64,000 bases of DNA, taken from positions 1-64,000 of the forward strand of contig JAIRKO010000011.1 in assembly GCA_031260045.1 (NCBI GenBank), written 5' to 3'. This document shows, piece after piece, positions 9,792 through 18,896 of this stretch (positions within the stretch are counted from its first letter, which is position 1; each line of letters opens with the position of its first letter). The DNA comes from Dysgonamonadaceae bacterium (GTDB taxonomy: Bacteria; Bacteroidota; Bacteroidia; Bacteroidales; Azobacteroidaceae). The notes below the pieces were generated by a model, which ran no database searches, was not told the origin of the DNA, and saw only the letters and a list, made by a program, of their open reading frames with translations. The position numbers and the translations under genes were made by a program.

Positions 9792-10472
9792 TCAATTTTT
9801 ATGTCCGGTAGCGCTGTTTATTTTAATTTGCTCCGTACAGTAAACATCAATGAATTGCCGACCATAGCGGATATTGTTTATATCCCTGTTTATGAACGAC
9901 GGCACAAAGTAAAATTTGACGCAGAGAAACATGCCCGACTGTATGAAAAGCTCTCTTCCCTGCGGGTTTTGATAGATAATTGTTATTTTTCTCTTGTGCC
10001 GCATCAAACTCCGCTTAATCTGTTCAACAACACTTTTAAGCGTATCGCCCGAAAATGGATTGTTGAAATAGAAGTAGTTATAGATGTCAATATCCTCATA
10101 TTTTGCCGCATCCACAAGGTATGTCTTTACATTTTTCAATTTTTTTCCGGCAATGTTTTTCTTTGCTGTCCCGTCCAGTTCCGGCATCAATTCAACCCCT
10201 TCAATCTTGCCAAAATTATATTTTGAAAAAAATATCAACATGCCTCCCTTTCCCGAACCATAGTCTAATATGCTGTCGGCTGCCGTTATTTCAAAACGCC
10301 TCATTACACGCTCCACATAGTACGTATATGAATGTTGATAATCCACATACTCCTTGTTGATTAATGAAGCGCCGTTTTTCGGATCAAGCGTAATGTCAAC
10401 TCCCGTAAAACAGCTTATGATTTTATATCGCATCCGCAGGATGCTCTTTCTTATCCATGCTTTGTTCATCAT
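9792..10472 (-). CDS. Class I SAM-dependent methyltransferase
   Basis: The 226-residue protein carries the SAM-binding motif I ILDYGSGKGGMLIFFSK, the acidic end of strand 2 (IEGVELMPELDG) and the post-motif YFYFNNPFSGDTL, an Asn-Pro-Phe catalytic-loop type seen in some nucleic-acid N-methyltransferases and in DOT1-like small-molecule enzymes. The substrate cannot be told. The start MMNKAWIRKSILRMRYK is basic and leads into a hydrophobic turn. The gene stands alone between the DUF362 operon and lpxB. A TATCTTTG element lies on the minus strand at 10647-10640. Confidence 0.75.
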   Translation of the reverse strand: MMNKAWIRKSILRMRYKIISCFTGVDITLDPKNGASLINKEYVDYQHSYTYYVERVMRRFEITAADSILDYGSGKGGMLIFFSKYNFGKIEGVELMPELDGTAKKNIAGKKLKNVKTYLVDAAKYEDIDIYNYFYFNNPFSGDTLKSVVEQIKRSLMRHKRKITIIYQNPQGRELFIQSGMFLCVKFYFVPSFINRDINNIRYGRQFIDVYCTEQIKINSATGHKN

Positions 10473-10527
10473 TTTTTCTATTTAATTTATTATACATACG
10501 AGCATATACCATGTCGACGAAATCACG

Positions 10528-10614
10528 TTATAGGGCGTCCGTTTCGGAGAAATACCGGTCATTGTTTGAAAACCATTTGTAACCTTTGTTGTAAACGAGT
10601 TGAATGTGTATCAT
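10528..10614 (-). other. Possible 28-residue ORF or gene remnant in the gap before the methyltransferase
   Basis: A short frame starting MIHIQLVYNKGYKWF and ending FSETDAL lies 18 bases or so after a possible transcription start set by the TATCTTTG element at 10647-10640. Its composition looks protein-like, but no family is recognised. It may be the leading fragment of a lost gene. Apart from it, nothing else is seen in the 207-base gap 10473-10679. Confidence 0.25.
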
Positions 10615-10679
10615 AAATTCACGTTTGGATTAGTGCGGACAAAGATAAGCATTATTGGCGGTTTTTCGCTCTCAGCGCG

Positions 10680-11834
10680 TCAAGCGCGGGATGACGGGCT
10701 ATTTTTAACACCCGAAAAATAAAACACCAACTCCGCCGCCCGGTCGGAAGCCCCGGCTTTACCAAGCCGGTCGATAATTTCCTTGTATCCGCATTGCATC
10801 CGGTTTATATACGGCTTGTTATTTAGTAAATTATTTAATTCTTCGCGGATGTTTTTCGTAGAAAAATGTTCGTTGAACAACTCTTTGACAACCGTTTTAC
10901 CGGCAATCAGATTCACCAAAGAAATGTAACGAACTTTGAAAAAATACCGCCAAACAAAGATCATCAAGTATTTGCACGGCATCTTATAGCAAACGGCTTG
11001 CGGAACGCGGAAAAGTGCCGTTTCCAAAGTAGCCGTCCCCGAAGTAACCAATGCCGCTTTGGCGTGTTGCAACAGGCGATAAGTAGAGTCAAAAACAATT
11101 TCGGCAGGATATTGCGCGGTAAAAGGGCGGTAAAAATCGGGATCAATGCCCGGCGCACCGGCAATGACGAGTTGGTAATCCCTGAAAACGGAAGCAGCGG
11201 AAAGCATGAAAGGAAGATTGTCCTTAATTTCCTGTTTTCGGCTGCCCGCCAACAGTGCAATTATCTGTTTGTCTGCCAACCGGTTTCGGACGATGAATTC
11301 GTCGAAAGATTCCGTGAAAAAATCCCCTTCGGTTATCGCATCAACCGTCGGGTTTCCCACATATTCCACTGCGTAGTTGTGTTTCCGGTAAAAGTCCGGC
11401 TCAAAAGGAAAGATACATAACATCCGGTCAACATATTTCTGGATGAGATGTATCCTTTGTTCTTTCCACGCCCAGATTTTCGGGGATATATAATAGCAAA
11501 CCGGTATTTGCAGTTTCTCTTTTACAAACCGTGCTATTTTGAGGTTAAAACCGGGATAGTCAACCAAAATCACTCGGTCGGGAGCGAAAGCGGCAATCTC
11601 GCGTTTACACAAATCCAGCGCAGTAAAAATTGTTTTCAAATGAAGCAGTACGGGAACAATTCCCATATACGCCATGTCTTTGTAATGCTTAAGCATCACG
11701 CCGCCAACCGATTGCATAAGATTGCCGCCGAAGAAACGAAAATCGGCGTCCTTGTCGATTTTCTTCAGTGATTTCATCAGATTGGATGCGTGCAAATCGC
11801 CTGAAGCCTCGCCGACAACTAAAAAATATTTCAA
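10680..11834 (-). CDS. lpxB: Lipid-A-disaccharide synthase, TTG start
   Basis: LpxB joins UDP-2,3-diacylglucosamine and lipid X to form the lipid A disaccharide at the inner face of the inner membrane. The N-terminus KYFLVVGEASGDLHASNLM is the family hallmark, and later come LVDYPGFNLKIARF, CYYISPKIWAWKEQRI and LLAGSRKQEI. No ATG exists at the right place. The first codon is TTG at 11834, overlapping the TGA stop of oadB as TTGA, so translation is probably coupled to the upstream gene. The last residues (NSPSSRA) are encoded by a short intergenic repeat (gatgacggg/cgcggg type), suggesting that the original stop was lost. Confidence 0.95.
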   Translation of the reverse strand: MKYFLVVGEASGDLHASNLMKSLKKIDKDADFRFFGGNLMQSVGGVMLKHYKDMAYMGIVPVLLHLKTIFTALDLCKREIAAFAPDRVILVDYPGFNLKIARFVKEKLQIPVCYYISPKIWAWKEQRIHLIQKYVDRMLCIFPFEPDFYRKHNYAVEYVGNPTVDAITEGDFFTESFDEFIVRNRLADKQIIALLAGSRKQEIKDNLPFMLSAASVFRDYQLVIAGAPGIDPDFYRPFTAQYPAEIVFDSTYRLLQHAKAALVTSGTATLETALFRVPQAVCYKMPCKYLMIFVWRYFFKVRYISLVNLIAGKTVVKELFNEHFSTKNIREELNNLLNNKPYINRMQCGYKEIIDRLGKAGASDRAAELVFYFSGVKNSPSSRA

Positions 11835-12985
11835 GCGAAAAATCCCAACAAAGCCCCCGCAGCCACCGCCGAACCGATAACGCCCGCTACATTCGGTCCC
11901 ATAGCGTGCATCAACAAATAATTGGTAGAATCATATTCCAGCCCCACTTTTTGGGAAATACGAGCCGACATGGGAACCGCCGAAACACCCGCGCTGCCTA
12001 TCAACGGATTGATTTTGTTTTCCTGTTTCAAAAATAGGTTGAAGACTTTCACAAACGTTACGCCGGCAAAAGTAGCAATCGCAAAGGCAATCGCGCCTAT
12101 CAGGAAAATTTTAAAGGAATCCCATTTCAGGAAAATGTCTGCCTGCGTAGATGCGCCAACCGTAAGACCCAGAATGATGGTAACGATGTCAATCATCGGT
12201 CCGCGGGCGGTTTCTGCCAAACGACGAGTTACGCCGGATTCTCGCAGCAAATTCCCGAAAAACAACATCCCCAGCAAGGGAAGTCCCGAAGGCACAAAAA
12301 AGCAAGTCAACATTAAACCGATAATCGGGAACATGATTTTTTCCGTTTGCGTAACCACGCGCAACGGTTTCATGCGAATCAGCCGCTCTTTTTTGGTGGT
12401 GAGCAAACGCATAATCGGCGGCTGAATAACCGGAACAAGTGCCATGTAGGAATAAGCCGAAATGGCGATTACGCCAATCAACTGAGGCGCCAATTTGGAA
12501 GTAAGGAAGATAGCCGTAGGTCCGTCGGCGCCGCCGATAATGCCGATTGCCCCTGCTTGAGCGGGGTCAAATCCCAAAGCCAAAGCAATCATATACGCCC
12601 CGAAAATACCGCATTGAGCGGATGCGCCGACCAGCATTAATTTGGGGTTGGAAATCAAAGCCGAAAAGTCGGTCATTGCGCCAATCCCAAGAAAAATCAG
12701 TGGCGGATACCATCCGGTCTTAACCCCCTGATACAGAATGTTCAATACCGATCCCTGCTCATAAATTCCCAATTCCAGTCCCGCGTCTTTAAAAGGAACA
12801 TTGCCTATCAAAATCCCAAATCCGATGGGAACCAGCAACATGGGTTCAAAATCTTTGGCAACAGCCAGATAAATAAACACCATTCCCACAATAAGCATCG
12901 CGATATGACCCACCGTGAAATTGGCAAAACTCGTATAACTCCAGAAAGTTTGCAGATTATCGCCTATAAATGATAAAAAATCCAT
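11831..12985 (-). CDS. oadB: Sodium-translocating decarboxylase beta subunit
   Basis: The 384-residue integral membrane protein is the Na+ channel and decarboxylation subunit of the methylmalonyl-CoA/oxaloacetate decarboxylase family. It shows many membrane segments, the conserved IIGGADGPTAIFLTSKLAP loop with the essential Asp, YSYMALVPVIQPPIMRLLTT, and the C-terminal NYLLMHAMGPNVAGVIGSA. It couples the loss of CO2 from carboxybiotin to sodium export. It lies 3 bases after the biotin carrier gene and overlaps lpxB by 4 bases at its own end. With mmdA nearby, the substrate is most likely methylmalonyl-CoA, so mmdB would be an equally good name. Confidence 0.95.
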   Translation of the reverse strand: MDFLSFIGDNLQTFWSYTSFANFTVGHIAMLIVGMVFIYLAVAKDFEPMLLVPIGFGILIGNVPFKDAGLELGIYEQGSVLNILYQGVKTGWYPPLIFLGIGAMTDFSALISNPKLMLVGASAQCGIFGAYMIALALGFDPAQAGAIGIIGGADGPTAIFLTSKLAPQLIGVIAISAYSYMALVPVIQPPIMRLLTTKKERLIRMKPLRVVTQTEKIMFPIIGLMLTCFFVPSGLPLLGMLFFGNLLRESGVTRRLAETARGPMIDIVTIILGLTVGASTQADIFLKWDSFKIFLIGAIAFAIATFAGVTFVKVFNLFLKQENKINPLIGSAGVSAVPMSARISQKVGLEYDSTNYLLMHAMGPNVAGVIGSAVAAGALLGFFA

Positions 12986-12988
12986 CGC

Positions 12989-13405
12989 CTATTCGATTAT
13001 AATAAGATCGGCGCCTTCCAGCACGGAATCGCCCTTGTTTACTTTCACTTCCTTAATTACGCCGTCGCGGTCGGCATTGATGGCATTTTCCATTTTCATG
13101 GCTTCCAAAACCATCACTTTTTGTCCTTTTTTCACCGCATCGCCCTGTTTGCATACAATGTCGAGAATAACGCCGGGCAGCGGCGATTTCAGTGCGCCCG
13201 ACCCTGTGCTTGTTTGCGGACGAGCTACGGGAGGCGTCATCGTTTGCGCCGGACGCTTGATTGTAACGACCTGTTTTTGAGCAGGTTTATTCATCTCTAC
13301 TTTATAAGGCGTACCGTTCACTTCTACTTCAGCCATCGTACCCTCGATGGAGTTTATAATAACTTTATAAACGCTTCCGTTGATTGTGTATTTGAAACTT
13401 TTCAT
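12989..13405 (-). CDS. mmdC: Biotin carboxyl carrier subunit of the decarboxylase
   Basis: The 138-residue protein has an N-terminal small beta domain (FKYTINGSVYKVIINSIEG), a Pro/Ala/Thr-rich flexible linker (about residues 45-70) and a C-terminal biotinyl domain with the attachment site EAMKMEN. It carries CO2 from the carboxyltransferase MmdA to the membrane subunit. The gene sits 3 bases before oadB. A hairpin of 7-bp repeats separates it from oadG. Confidence 0.95.
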   Translation of the reverse strand: MKSFKYTINGSVYKVIINSIEGTMAEVEVNGTPYKVEMNKPAQKQVVTIKRPAQTMTPPVARPQTSTGSGALKSPLPGVILDIVCKQGDAVKKGQKVMVLEAMKMENAINADRDGVIKEVKVNKGDSVLEGADLIIIE

Positions 13406-13412
13406 ATATTTT

Positions 13413-13477
13413 TTAGTTACGAGTTACGAGTTACAAGTTACAGGTAGAGTTACTCGTAACTTGTAATTCGTAACTAA
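13413..13477. repeat. Hairpin made of 7-bp tandem units (AGTTACR)
   Basis: The left arm holds four AGTTAC units of 7 bases each and the right arm their inverted copies, giving a long imperfect hairpin from TTAGTTACGAG to CTCGTAAC and on to TAACTAA. It fills the oadG-mmdC gap of the operon. The same element lies at 15564-15620 and 60933-60989. Confidence 0.8.
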
Positions 13478-13478
13478 T

Positions 13479-13925
13479 TTACTTTTTCACCGGTATTTCT
13501 CTCAATGTGTAAATCTTTGAACTCCAAGGCGAATAAATACTTGCTTTGTTTTTAATCGTCAAAATCGTATTTTCTTCGTCGTGCAATTCGGTCGCTTCGT
13601 AAATAGCCATTGCAATCGCGGCAAATAGTTCGCCCGACTGTTCCGTAGCTTCTTTTGCTTTTTCACGACTTAATCCCGAAGAAACCATTGCCCGCCTGCG
13701 GCTCAAACGAACGGAAATTTTCCCAATCAATTTAAAAGCAAAATAAAGCATGGCAAGACAAGTGAAAACGATGCTCATCGCCGTTACCGTCATACCGATA
13801 CCGATGCCGTCGTTTGCCTGAAGATTTTCAACTTTTACGGGATCCAGAGCATTCGCAAATTGCGCCTGCATGATGGTTGCGGTAAACAGAAGCCAACGCA
13901 GCCCGATATTTATTTTTCGTTTCAT
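13479..13925 (-). CDS. oadG: Sodium pump decarboxylase gamma subunit (OadG family)
   Basis: The 148-residue protein has a hydrophobic N-terminus that could act as signal or first membrane segment (IGLRWLLFTATIMQAQFANA). It also has one strong membrane helix (MTVTAMSIVFTCLAMLYFAF) followed by a basic, helical cytoplasmic tail. This matches the gamma subunit that assembles the alpha and beta subunits. Sequence conservation in this family is low, so the assignment rests mainly on topology and on its place between mmdA and mmdC. Confidence 0.8.
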   Translation of the reverse strand: MKRKINIGLRWLLFTATIMQAQFANALDPVKVENLQANDGIGIGMTVTAMSIVFTCLAMLYFAFKLIGKISVRLSRRRAMVSSGLSREKAKEATEQSGELFAAIAMAIYEATELHDEENTILTIKNKASIYSPWSSKIYTLREIPVKK

Positions 13926-13997
13926 ACGTTTATCTTTGCCGCTAATTCATTAATTATTATTCGTGTCAATTCGTGTATTAAGGGCATACATCAAAAA

Positions 13998-15551
13998 TTA
14001 CAAGGGTAAATTATCATGTTTTTTCGGAGGATTTACCTGCTTCTTGGTCGCCAACTGCTGCAAAGCGCGAATAACGCGGAAGCGGGTATTTCTCGGCTCA
14101 ATCACATCGTCAATATAACCGTATTTTGCCGCATTGTAGGGATTAGCAAACGCTTTCGTATATTCGGCTTCCTTTTCTGCCAACACTTTTGCCGGATCGC
14201 CCGATTCTTTAGCTTCTTTGGCATAAAGCACTTCTACCGCGCCTGCGCCGCCCATGACGGCAATTTCAGCCGTAGGCCAAGCATAATTCATATCGCCGCG
14301 CAGTTGCTTGCAACTCATCACGATATGAGCGCCGCCATAAGATTTGCGCAAGGTAACGGTTACTTTCGGCACGGTGGCTTCGCCGTAAGCATAAAGCAGT
14401 TTAGCCCCGTGAGTAATCACCCCGCCGTATTCCTGCCCCGTTCCCGGAAGGAAACCCGGCACATCAACCAGCGTAACGAGCGGAATATTGAAAGCATCGC
14501 AAAAACGCACAAAACGAGCGGCTTTGCGGGAAGCGTTAATATCAAGCACGCCGGCAAGCATCTTGGGCTGATTGGCGACAATGCCCACCGAATGCCCGTT
14601 CATGCGAGCAAAACCGACAATAATATTCTTGGCAAAATCGGCGTGAACTTCCAGAAATTCGCCTTTGTCGATAATCCCGCCGATAACTTCATACATGTCG
14701 TAGGGTTTATTCGGACTGTCGGGGATAATTTCGTTCAGCGAATCTTCCAGACGGTCGATAGGGTCGCCGTTTTCGCGAAACGGCGGTTCTTCCAAATTGT
14801 TTTGAGGAAGGAAAGACAGCAATTTACGGATTAATTCGATGCCCGACCGGTCGTCTTCCACAACAAAGTGAGTAACACCCGACCGCGTTGCATGGACTTC
14901 CGCACCGCCGAGCTGTTCCTGCGTAACATCTTCGCCGGTAACGGTTTTCACCACCTTCGGACCTGTCAGGAACATATAACTGATGCCTTTTGCCATGATA
15001 ACAAAATCGGTCAAAGCAGGCGAATACACCGCGCCGCCCGCGCAGGGACCGAAGATACCCGAAATCTGCGGAATAACGCCCGAAGCCAAAATATTGCGCT
15101 GGAAAATCTCGGAATAACCCGCCAAAGCGTTTACGCCCTCCTGAATGCGAGCGCCACCCGAATCGTTCAACCCGATAAGCGGCGCGCCCATTTGCATAGC
15201 CAAATCCATTACCTTGCAAATTTTTGCCGCCATGGTTTCCGACAGCGAACCGCCGATAACCGTAAAATCCTGTGCGAAAAGATAAACCAAACGTCCTTCA
15301 ATCGTGCCGTAACCGGTAACAACGCCGTCGCCCAGAAATTTTTTCTTTTCCATTCCGAAGTTCGTGCAACGGTGTTCCGTAAACATGTCCAGTTCTTCAA
15401 AACTACCTTCGTCCACCAGCATGTCAATACGTTCGTGCGCCGTATGTTTTCCCTGTGCATGCTGTTTCTCAATGGCTTTTTCGCCTCCGCCCAAACGAGC
15501 CTGCGCCCGTAAATCAATAAGTTCTTTTACTTTTTCTAATTGGCTGCTCAT
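13998..15551 (-). CDS. mmdA: Methylmalonyl-CoA decarboxylase carboxyltransferase subunit alpha
   Basis: The 517-residue crotonase-fold carboxyltransferase moves the carboxyl group of methylmalonyl-CoA to biotin. It has the two acyl-CoA-binding halves with oxyanion-hole glycines: [21 protein letters not shown] in the first and [19 protein letters not shown] in the second, plus [16 protein letters not shown] and [15 protein letters not shown]. Length and sequence match MmdA/PccB proteins. A propionyl-CoA carboxylase role is possible for such proteins, but the adjacent oadG, carrier and oadB genes point to the sodium-pumping decarboxylase. Confidence 0.95.
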   Translation of the reverse strand: MSSQLEKVKELIDLRAQARLGGGEKAIEKQHAQGKHTAHERIDMLVDEGSFEELDMFTEHRCTNFGMEKKKFLGDGVVTGYGTIEGRLVYLFAQDFTVIGGSLSETMAAKICKVMDLAMQMGAPLIGLNDSGGARIQEGVNALAGYSEIFQRNILASGVIPQISGIFGPCAGGAVYSPALTDFVIMAKGISYMFLTGPKVVKTVTGEDVTQEQLGGAEVHATRSGVTHFVVEDDRSGIELIRKLLSFLPQNNLEEPPFRENGDPIDRLEDSLNEIIPDSPNKPYDMYEVIGGIIDKGEFLEVHADFAKNIIVGFARMNGHSVGIVANQPKMLAGVLDINASRKAARFVRFCDAFNIPLVTLVDVPGFLPGTGQEYGGVITHGAKLLYAYGEATVPKVTVTLRKSYGGAHIVMSCKQLRGDMNYAWPTAEIAVMGGAGAVEVLYAKEAKESGDPAKVLAEKEAEYTKAFANPYNAAKYGYIDDVIEPRNTRFRVIRALQQLATKKQVNPPKKHDNLPL

Positions 15552-15563
15552 AAATTTATTTTT

Positions 15564-15620
15564 TTAGTTACAAGTTACGGATAGCCTACTTGTAACTCGT
15601 AACTTATAACTCGTAACTAA
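15564..15620. repeat. Second copy of the AGTTACR hairpin
   Basis: Runs from TTAGTTACAAGTTACGG to CTCGTAACTAA, with 7-bp units inverted around a short centre. It lies in the mce-mmdA gap and could form a transcript hairpin within the operon. Confidence 0.75.
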
Positions 15621-15625
15621 TATTC

Positions 15626-16024
15626 TCACCGACACAATTCCGTTAACACGCTACAAGTGGATTTAGGATGTAAAAAAGCGATGTTCAGTCCTTCCGCGCC
15701 TTTGCGGGGGGCTTTGTCAATCAACTGAATGCCTTTCGCTTCAGCTTCCGTCAAAGCGATTGCCACATCAGGCACGGCGAAAGCGATGTGATGTATCCCT
15801 TCACCTTTTTTTTCAATAAATTTTGCGATGGTAGAATCTTCGGAAGTAGGTTCGAGAAGTTCGATTTTCGTTTGTCCTACTTTGAAAAAGGCGGTTTTCA
15901 CTTTTTGGTCGGTTACCTCTTCGATGTTGTAACATTTAAGACCCAAAACATTTTCGTAATAAGGGAGACAATCCGATATACTTTTCACCGCTATCCCTAT
16001 GTGTTCAATATGCGAAATATCCAT
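15626..16024 (-). CDS. mce: Methylmalonyl-CoA epimerase
   Basis: The enzyme interconverts the (R) and (S) forms of methylmalonyl-CoA, feeding the decarboxylase encoded downstream. The 132-residue protein is a VOC-fold enzyme with the metal-binding histidines in SHIEHIGIAV and GIHHIAFAVPD and glutamates in KIELLEPTSEDS and SVLTELCR. It is the first gene of the leftward operon mce-mmdA-oadG-mmdC-oadB-lpxB, with its own promoter at 16086-16057. Confidence 0.95.
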   Translation of the reverse strand: MDISHIEHIGIAVKSISDCLPYYENVLGLKCYNIEEVTDQKVKTAFFKVGQTKIELLEPTSEDSTIAKFIEKKGEGIHHIAFAVPDVAIALTEAEAKGIQLIDKAPRKGAEGLNIAFLHPKSTCSVLTELCR

Positions 16025-16056
16025 AAATGAATAAATTAAAATAAAAAAACGACTCG

Positions 16057-16086
16057 CAAAGGTAGTATCTTTATGTGGAAAACAAA
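16057..16086 (-). promoter_or_regulatory. Promoter of the mce-mmd-lpxB operon
   Basis: On the minus strand TTTG (16086-16083) is followed after 18 bases by TACCTTTG (16064-16057), close to the Bacteroidota -33/-7 pattern. Transcription would start near 16050, about 25 bases before the mce ATG. Confidence 0.65.
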
Positions 16087-16140
16087 AAAAATCGGGATGT
16101 TTTTTTATTAAATTTTGTTTATTTGTGAAATAAGCAAGCC

Positions 16141-16205
16141 ACCAGCGGGCTTTGCCCGCAATCCCCTATAAGGCGCAGGTATCCCGCGTCAAGCGTGGGA
16201 TGACA
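16141..16205. repeat. Two small hairpins of repeat type between mce and the glycosyltransferase
   Basis: GCGGGC-ttt-GCCCGC (about 16146-16160) and ATCCCGCG-tcaag-CGTGGGAT (about 16182-16203) are perfect or near-perfect inverted repeats. The second matches the gatgacggg repeat at the lpxB 3' end (10675-10695) and near 60460. They may end transcription of the leftward glycosyltransferase gene. Confidence 0.5.
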
Positions 16206-16226
16206 GGGACAGCAGGCGCGATTGAA

Positions 16227-16952
16227 TTACACACAACGGAACAATATTCTTAAAAAATTAAGCGCCTCTTTTCGTAATATATTTACACCCATATTGGACA
16301 TATTTATTCCTTGCCTTATGTGTACCGGTAATACTTGCAAACATATATCCTTACAATGATTTGCCTTAAACACAAATTCCGTATCAAACAAAAATTGATT
16401 TATTTTTGTTTGTAGAAAAATTTCACATCCTTTGCTGCTCATTCCTTTTAATCCGCTTTGCGAATCACAATCGGGAAGGTTTAACAGGCGCTTATTTAAC
16501 CATTTTGAGGCGTTGGACATCATTTTTCGTTTTAAGGTCAACTGCTCACAATAACTATCATTACGTTTACCCACTACTACATCGGCGCCTTCCAAAAGCG
16601 CCGTTATCATATCTTTCATGCACTTCGATTCAAAAGGGAAATCCCAATCGCTATAGATGAGATATTGTATTATGTTTCTTGCTTTTACGGCATGCAATCC
16701 ATAACGTAAAGCATAACCCTTTCCCTTGTTTTCGGGATAGCTGATAATTTCGGAATCTGGAATATTCCGTACCAACCGTTTTTGCCGTTCCTCCTCCATA
16801 TTATATTCCGAACCATCGTTTACCACAGTCAAACGCAGTTTAACTTCATCATTTAACATAGCTTGCAACTGCGCATAATACTTTAAAACAGTATCAACCC
16901 AGTCCGGCGGAGGATTATAACAAGGCAACAGTATGTTTACCGTTGGTTTCAT
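16227..16952 (-). CDS. Family 2 glycosyltransferase
   Basis: The 241-residue protein starts with the GT-A pattern VNILLPCYNPPPDWVDTVL, followed by LTVVNDGSEYN (nucleotide binding) and YPENKGKGYALRYGL. A LIYSDWDFPFE segment takes the place of the usual DxD motif. Such enzymes add a sugar from a nucleotide or polyprenyl-phosphate donor. There is no membrane segment at the C-terminus, unlike dolichol-phosphate mannose synthases with an anchor. It overlaps the upstream membrane protein gene by 4 bases (ATGA), so the pair probably acts together, perhaps making and using a lipid-linked sugar; that is inference. Confidence 0.8.
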   Translation of the reverse strand: MKPTVNILLPCYNPPPDWVDTVLKYYAQLQAMLNDEVKLRLTVVNDGSEYNMEEERQKRLVRNIPDSEIISYPENKGKGYALRYGLHAVKARNIIQYLIYSDWDFPFESKCMKDMITALLEGADVVVGKRNDSYCEQLTLKRKMMSNASKWLNKRLLNLPDCDSQSGLKGMSSKGCEIFLQTKINQFLFDTEFVFKANHCKDICLQVLPVHIRQGINMSNMGVNILRKEALNFLRILFRCV

Positions 16953-18730
16953 TTTTTTGCATATACTACATAACCGCCCTTAAATTTGTAGCGCCGGTAA
17001 AAAACAGGATTGAACCATGTGTTCTCTTTTATAAAATCGTTTTCCAATCCCGAAAAAACAGCAATGATTTGAATGTTTTGTCTATTTGAAATTGTCTCCA
17101 AACTTTTGAATTGATAGGCTTGGAGCAATCCCAAAGATACGTTTATATCGCTATCCGGCTTGGTTATAGGAAAAATCCAAAGATTGGTTCTATTATATTT
17201 TTTCAAATAAACAGGGAGACCTGCCGCTACACCTTCACCCTCCACCATCGGTTTTCCCACGACCAAAATCGTATCATTCGGCGAGGAATTTGCAATAATA
17301 GCATTTAAAAAGCCTTCTGTAGCGAATCCTCGCATTGCATACCGTTGACACGACGCATACGCCAAACCGCAATTGAGAAGAAACACAAGTACCAAGCCGT
17401 TTAGATATAATTGCGATATTTTTATGTTATCTTCTTTCCGCTTAATACATCCCCAAACGCAAAAACCGATTCCCAACAACAAAACCGCAATATTCATAGT
17501 AAAGATGGTGCTTAACAGATACTGCTTACTTGATTCGGCAGTCATGTTCCGCACGGCATTTCCTTGTAATTGAACGGCGAAATCTACCGCCCACTGCCGT
17601 ATATTTTCGCTGTAAATGATGATACCGCAAGCAATCACTATGAGAATTCCTAATAATAAACTGAGGTTTTTCCACCGGCGTCTCTTTACCGTATGTTCGT
17701 TCTGTTGTATTTCCCGATAAACAAAAATCGCGAAATATGCGCACCCAATTACAGAAGGAATCAAATAGCGGTCAATAATATTGCTTTTTGCATACAGCAG
17801 GATTTGAGGTATTGTTATAAATGCAAGCAGCAAAACGGAATAAAGCCGATTTTTCACCGTAGTTCCCCGTTTCTTTAACAACCATATCATACACGGAAGC
17901 GAGAGTAGAGAACAGCCGCTTATTACGAACAGATAAATGGTTGTTTTGAAATATTGGGCTAATCCGGTGTGAGCGGAAACGCCGGCGTAACCCGTACCAC
18001 CGGCGCCGGCAAAAATGAGCGTAGAGATTAAACAAACAACGGTCAAAAGAAATAGAAACAGCGCCGTTTTCCATGTCTTTGAAATTATTCCGATCAAACT
18101 GCTATCGGAATGTTTCTCACTGTAAAGCATACAATAAAATACATAACTCGCAGGTAAAACCAGAATGAAATTTTCACGGCACAATGCCATCAGAATCGAA
18201 AAACCGACAAAAAGTGCATAGTGCGTTTTTCTTAAAATAGCCGTTGTCTTTATGTAGTTCTGCAAACTTAGCCATGATAATATCAAAAAAACAAGCCCCA
18301 GAGGTTCTATAACTTCGGTCTGGTAAAAAATAGCCGATTGCGTACCGATTAAACTTAATCCTGCAAATAACAGACTTTCCTTATGCGACCACGCCATATT
18401 GCGCCCAAGCAAATAAATCAAATATGCAGCGCAAATATTCACCACAATCTGCCACAAACCATGCAGAAACATATTATCGCCCCACATTGCAATCTCAAAA
18501 ATATCACTGACTTTCCACATTGGTCTAAATCGAATGCCGGTGTCATTTTTTAGCATATCAATAAGAATATCCGAAAATGAATAATTGGTCATCTGTTCTT
18601 TTACTTCTGTATAATAATGACAATCCATAAAATGATAACCGGAGAATATTGAACCGCTAAAAGTAACTAAACCCAATCCTGCAATAGCGATAATAAACAA
18701 AGCTGCAAGATGTTGTCTTTTTTTAGTCAT
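16949..18730 (-). CDS. Large multi-spanning membrane protein, possible GT-C glycosyltransferase
   Basis: The 593-residue protein has about ten to twelve hydrophobic segments (for example FIIAIAGLGLVTFSG, LFLFLLTVVCLISTLIFAGA, WKNLSLLLGILIVIACGIII). A first periplasmic-type loop is rich in acidic and aromatic residues (GYHFMDCHYYTEVKE, RFRPMWKVSDIFEI), where GT-C enzymes keep their catalytic acidic residue. The C-terminal soluble part contains DTILVVGKPMVEGEG and IQIIAVFSG. I recognise no specific family. Topology and the coupled family 2 glycosyltransferase suggest transfer of a lipid-linked sugar outside the cytoplasm. The start at 18730 is preceded by A/T-rich DNA without a clear promoter. 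Confidence 0.7.
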   Translation of the reverse strand: MTKKRQHLAALFIIAIAGLGLVTFSGSIFSGYHFMDCHYYTEVKEQMTNYSFSDILIDMLKNDTGIRFRPMWKVSDIFEIAMWGDNMFLHGLWQIVVNICAAYLIYLLGRNMAWSHKESLLFAGLSLIGTQSAIFYQTEVIEPLGLVFLILSWLSLQNYIKTTAILRKTHYALFVGFSILMALCRENFILVLPASYVFYCMLYSEKHSDSSLIGIISKTWKTALFLFLLTVVCLISTLIFAGAGGTGYAGVSAHTGLAQYFKTTIYLFVISGCSLLSLPCMIWLLKKRGTTVKNRLYSVLLLAFITIPQILLYAKSNIIDRYLIPSVIGCAYFAIFVYREIQQNEHTVKRRRWKNLSLLLGILIVIACGIIIYSENIRQWAVDFAVQLQGNAVRNMTAESSKQYLLSTIFTMNIAVLLLGIGFCVWGCIKRKEDNIKISQLYLNGLVLVFLLNCGLAYASCQRYAMRGFATEGFLNAIIANSSPNDTILVVGKPMVEGEGVAAGLPVYLKKYNRTNLWIFPITKPDSDINVSLGLLQAYQFKSLETISNRQNIQIIAVFSGLENDFIKENTWFNPVFYRRYKFKGGYVVYAKK

Positions 18731-18841
18731 AATTTTTGTTTTAAATTATTGTAAAAAATAGCGTAAACGACTGCAAAAGTAGTCAAAAAAATGATTACGG
18801 CAAAAACGGTTTAGTTTTTCTCTGTTTCGCTACGTCCCTAC

Positions 18842-18872
18842 TTGCGAAAACTAAATAATCTCCCTACATTTG
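18842..18872 (+). promoter_or_regulatory. Promoter of cysS
   Basis: TTG (18842-18844), 20 bases, then TACATTTG (18865-18872) is an ideal match to the Bacteroidota promoter pattern. The predicted start near 18879 excludes translation from the in-frame TTG at 18870 and supports the ATG at 18897. Confidence 0.8.
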
Positions 18873-18896
18873 CAAGAAATTTTGATACAATATCCA

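Noticed and set aside
13413..13477. Riboswitch or attenuator in the mmd operon
   Set aside because: The hairpin is a dispersed repeat found at unrelated places, with no ligand-binding RNA motif recognised.
14016..14834. 272-residue frame antisense to mmdA
   Set aside because: Shadow; the opposite frame has all carboxyltransferase motifs.
16949..18730. O-antigen ligase or flippase
   Set aside because: Membrane-rich, but none of the ligase or Wzx patterns could be seen, so only a general GT-C-like label is used.
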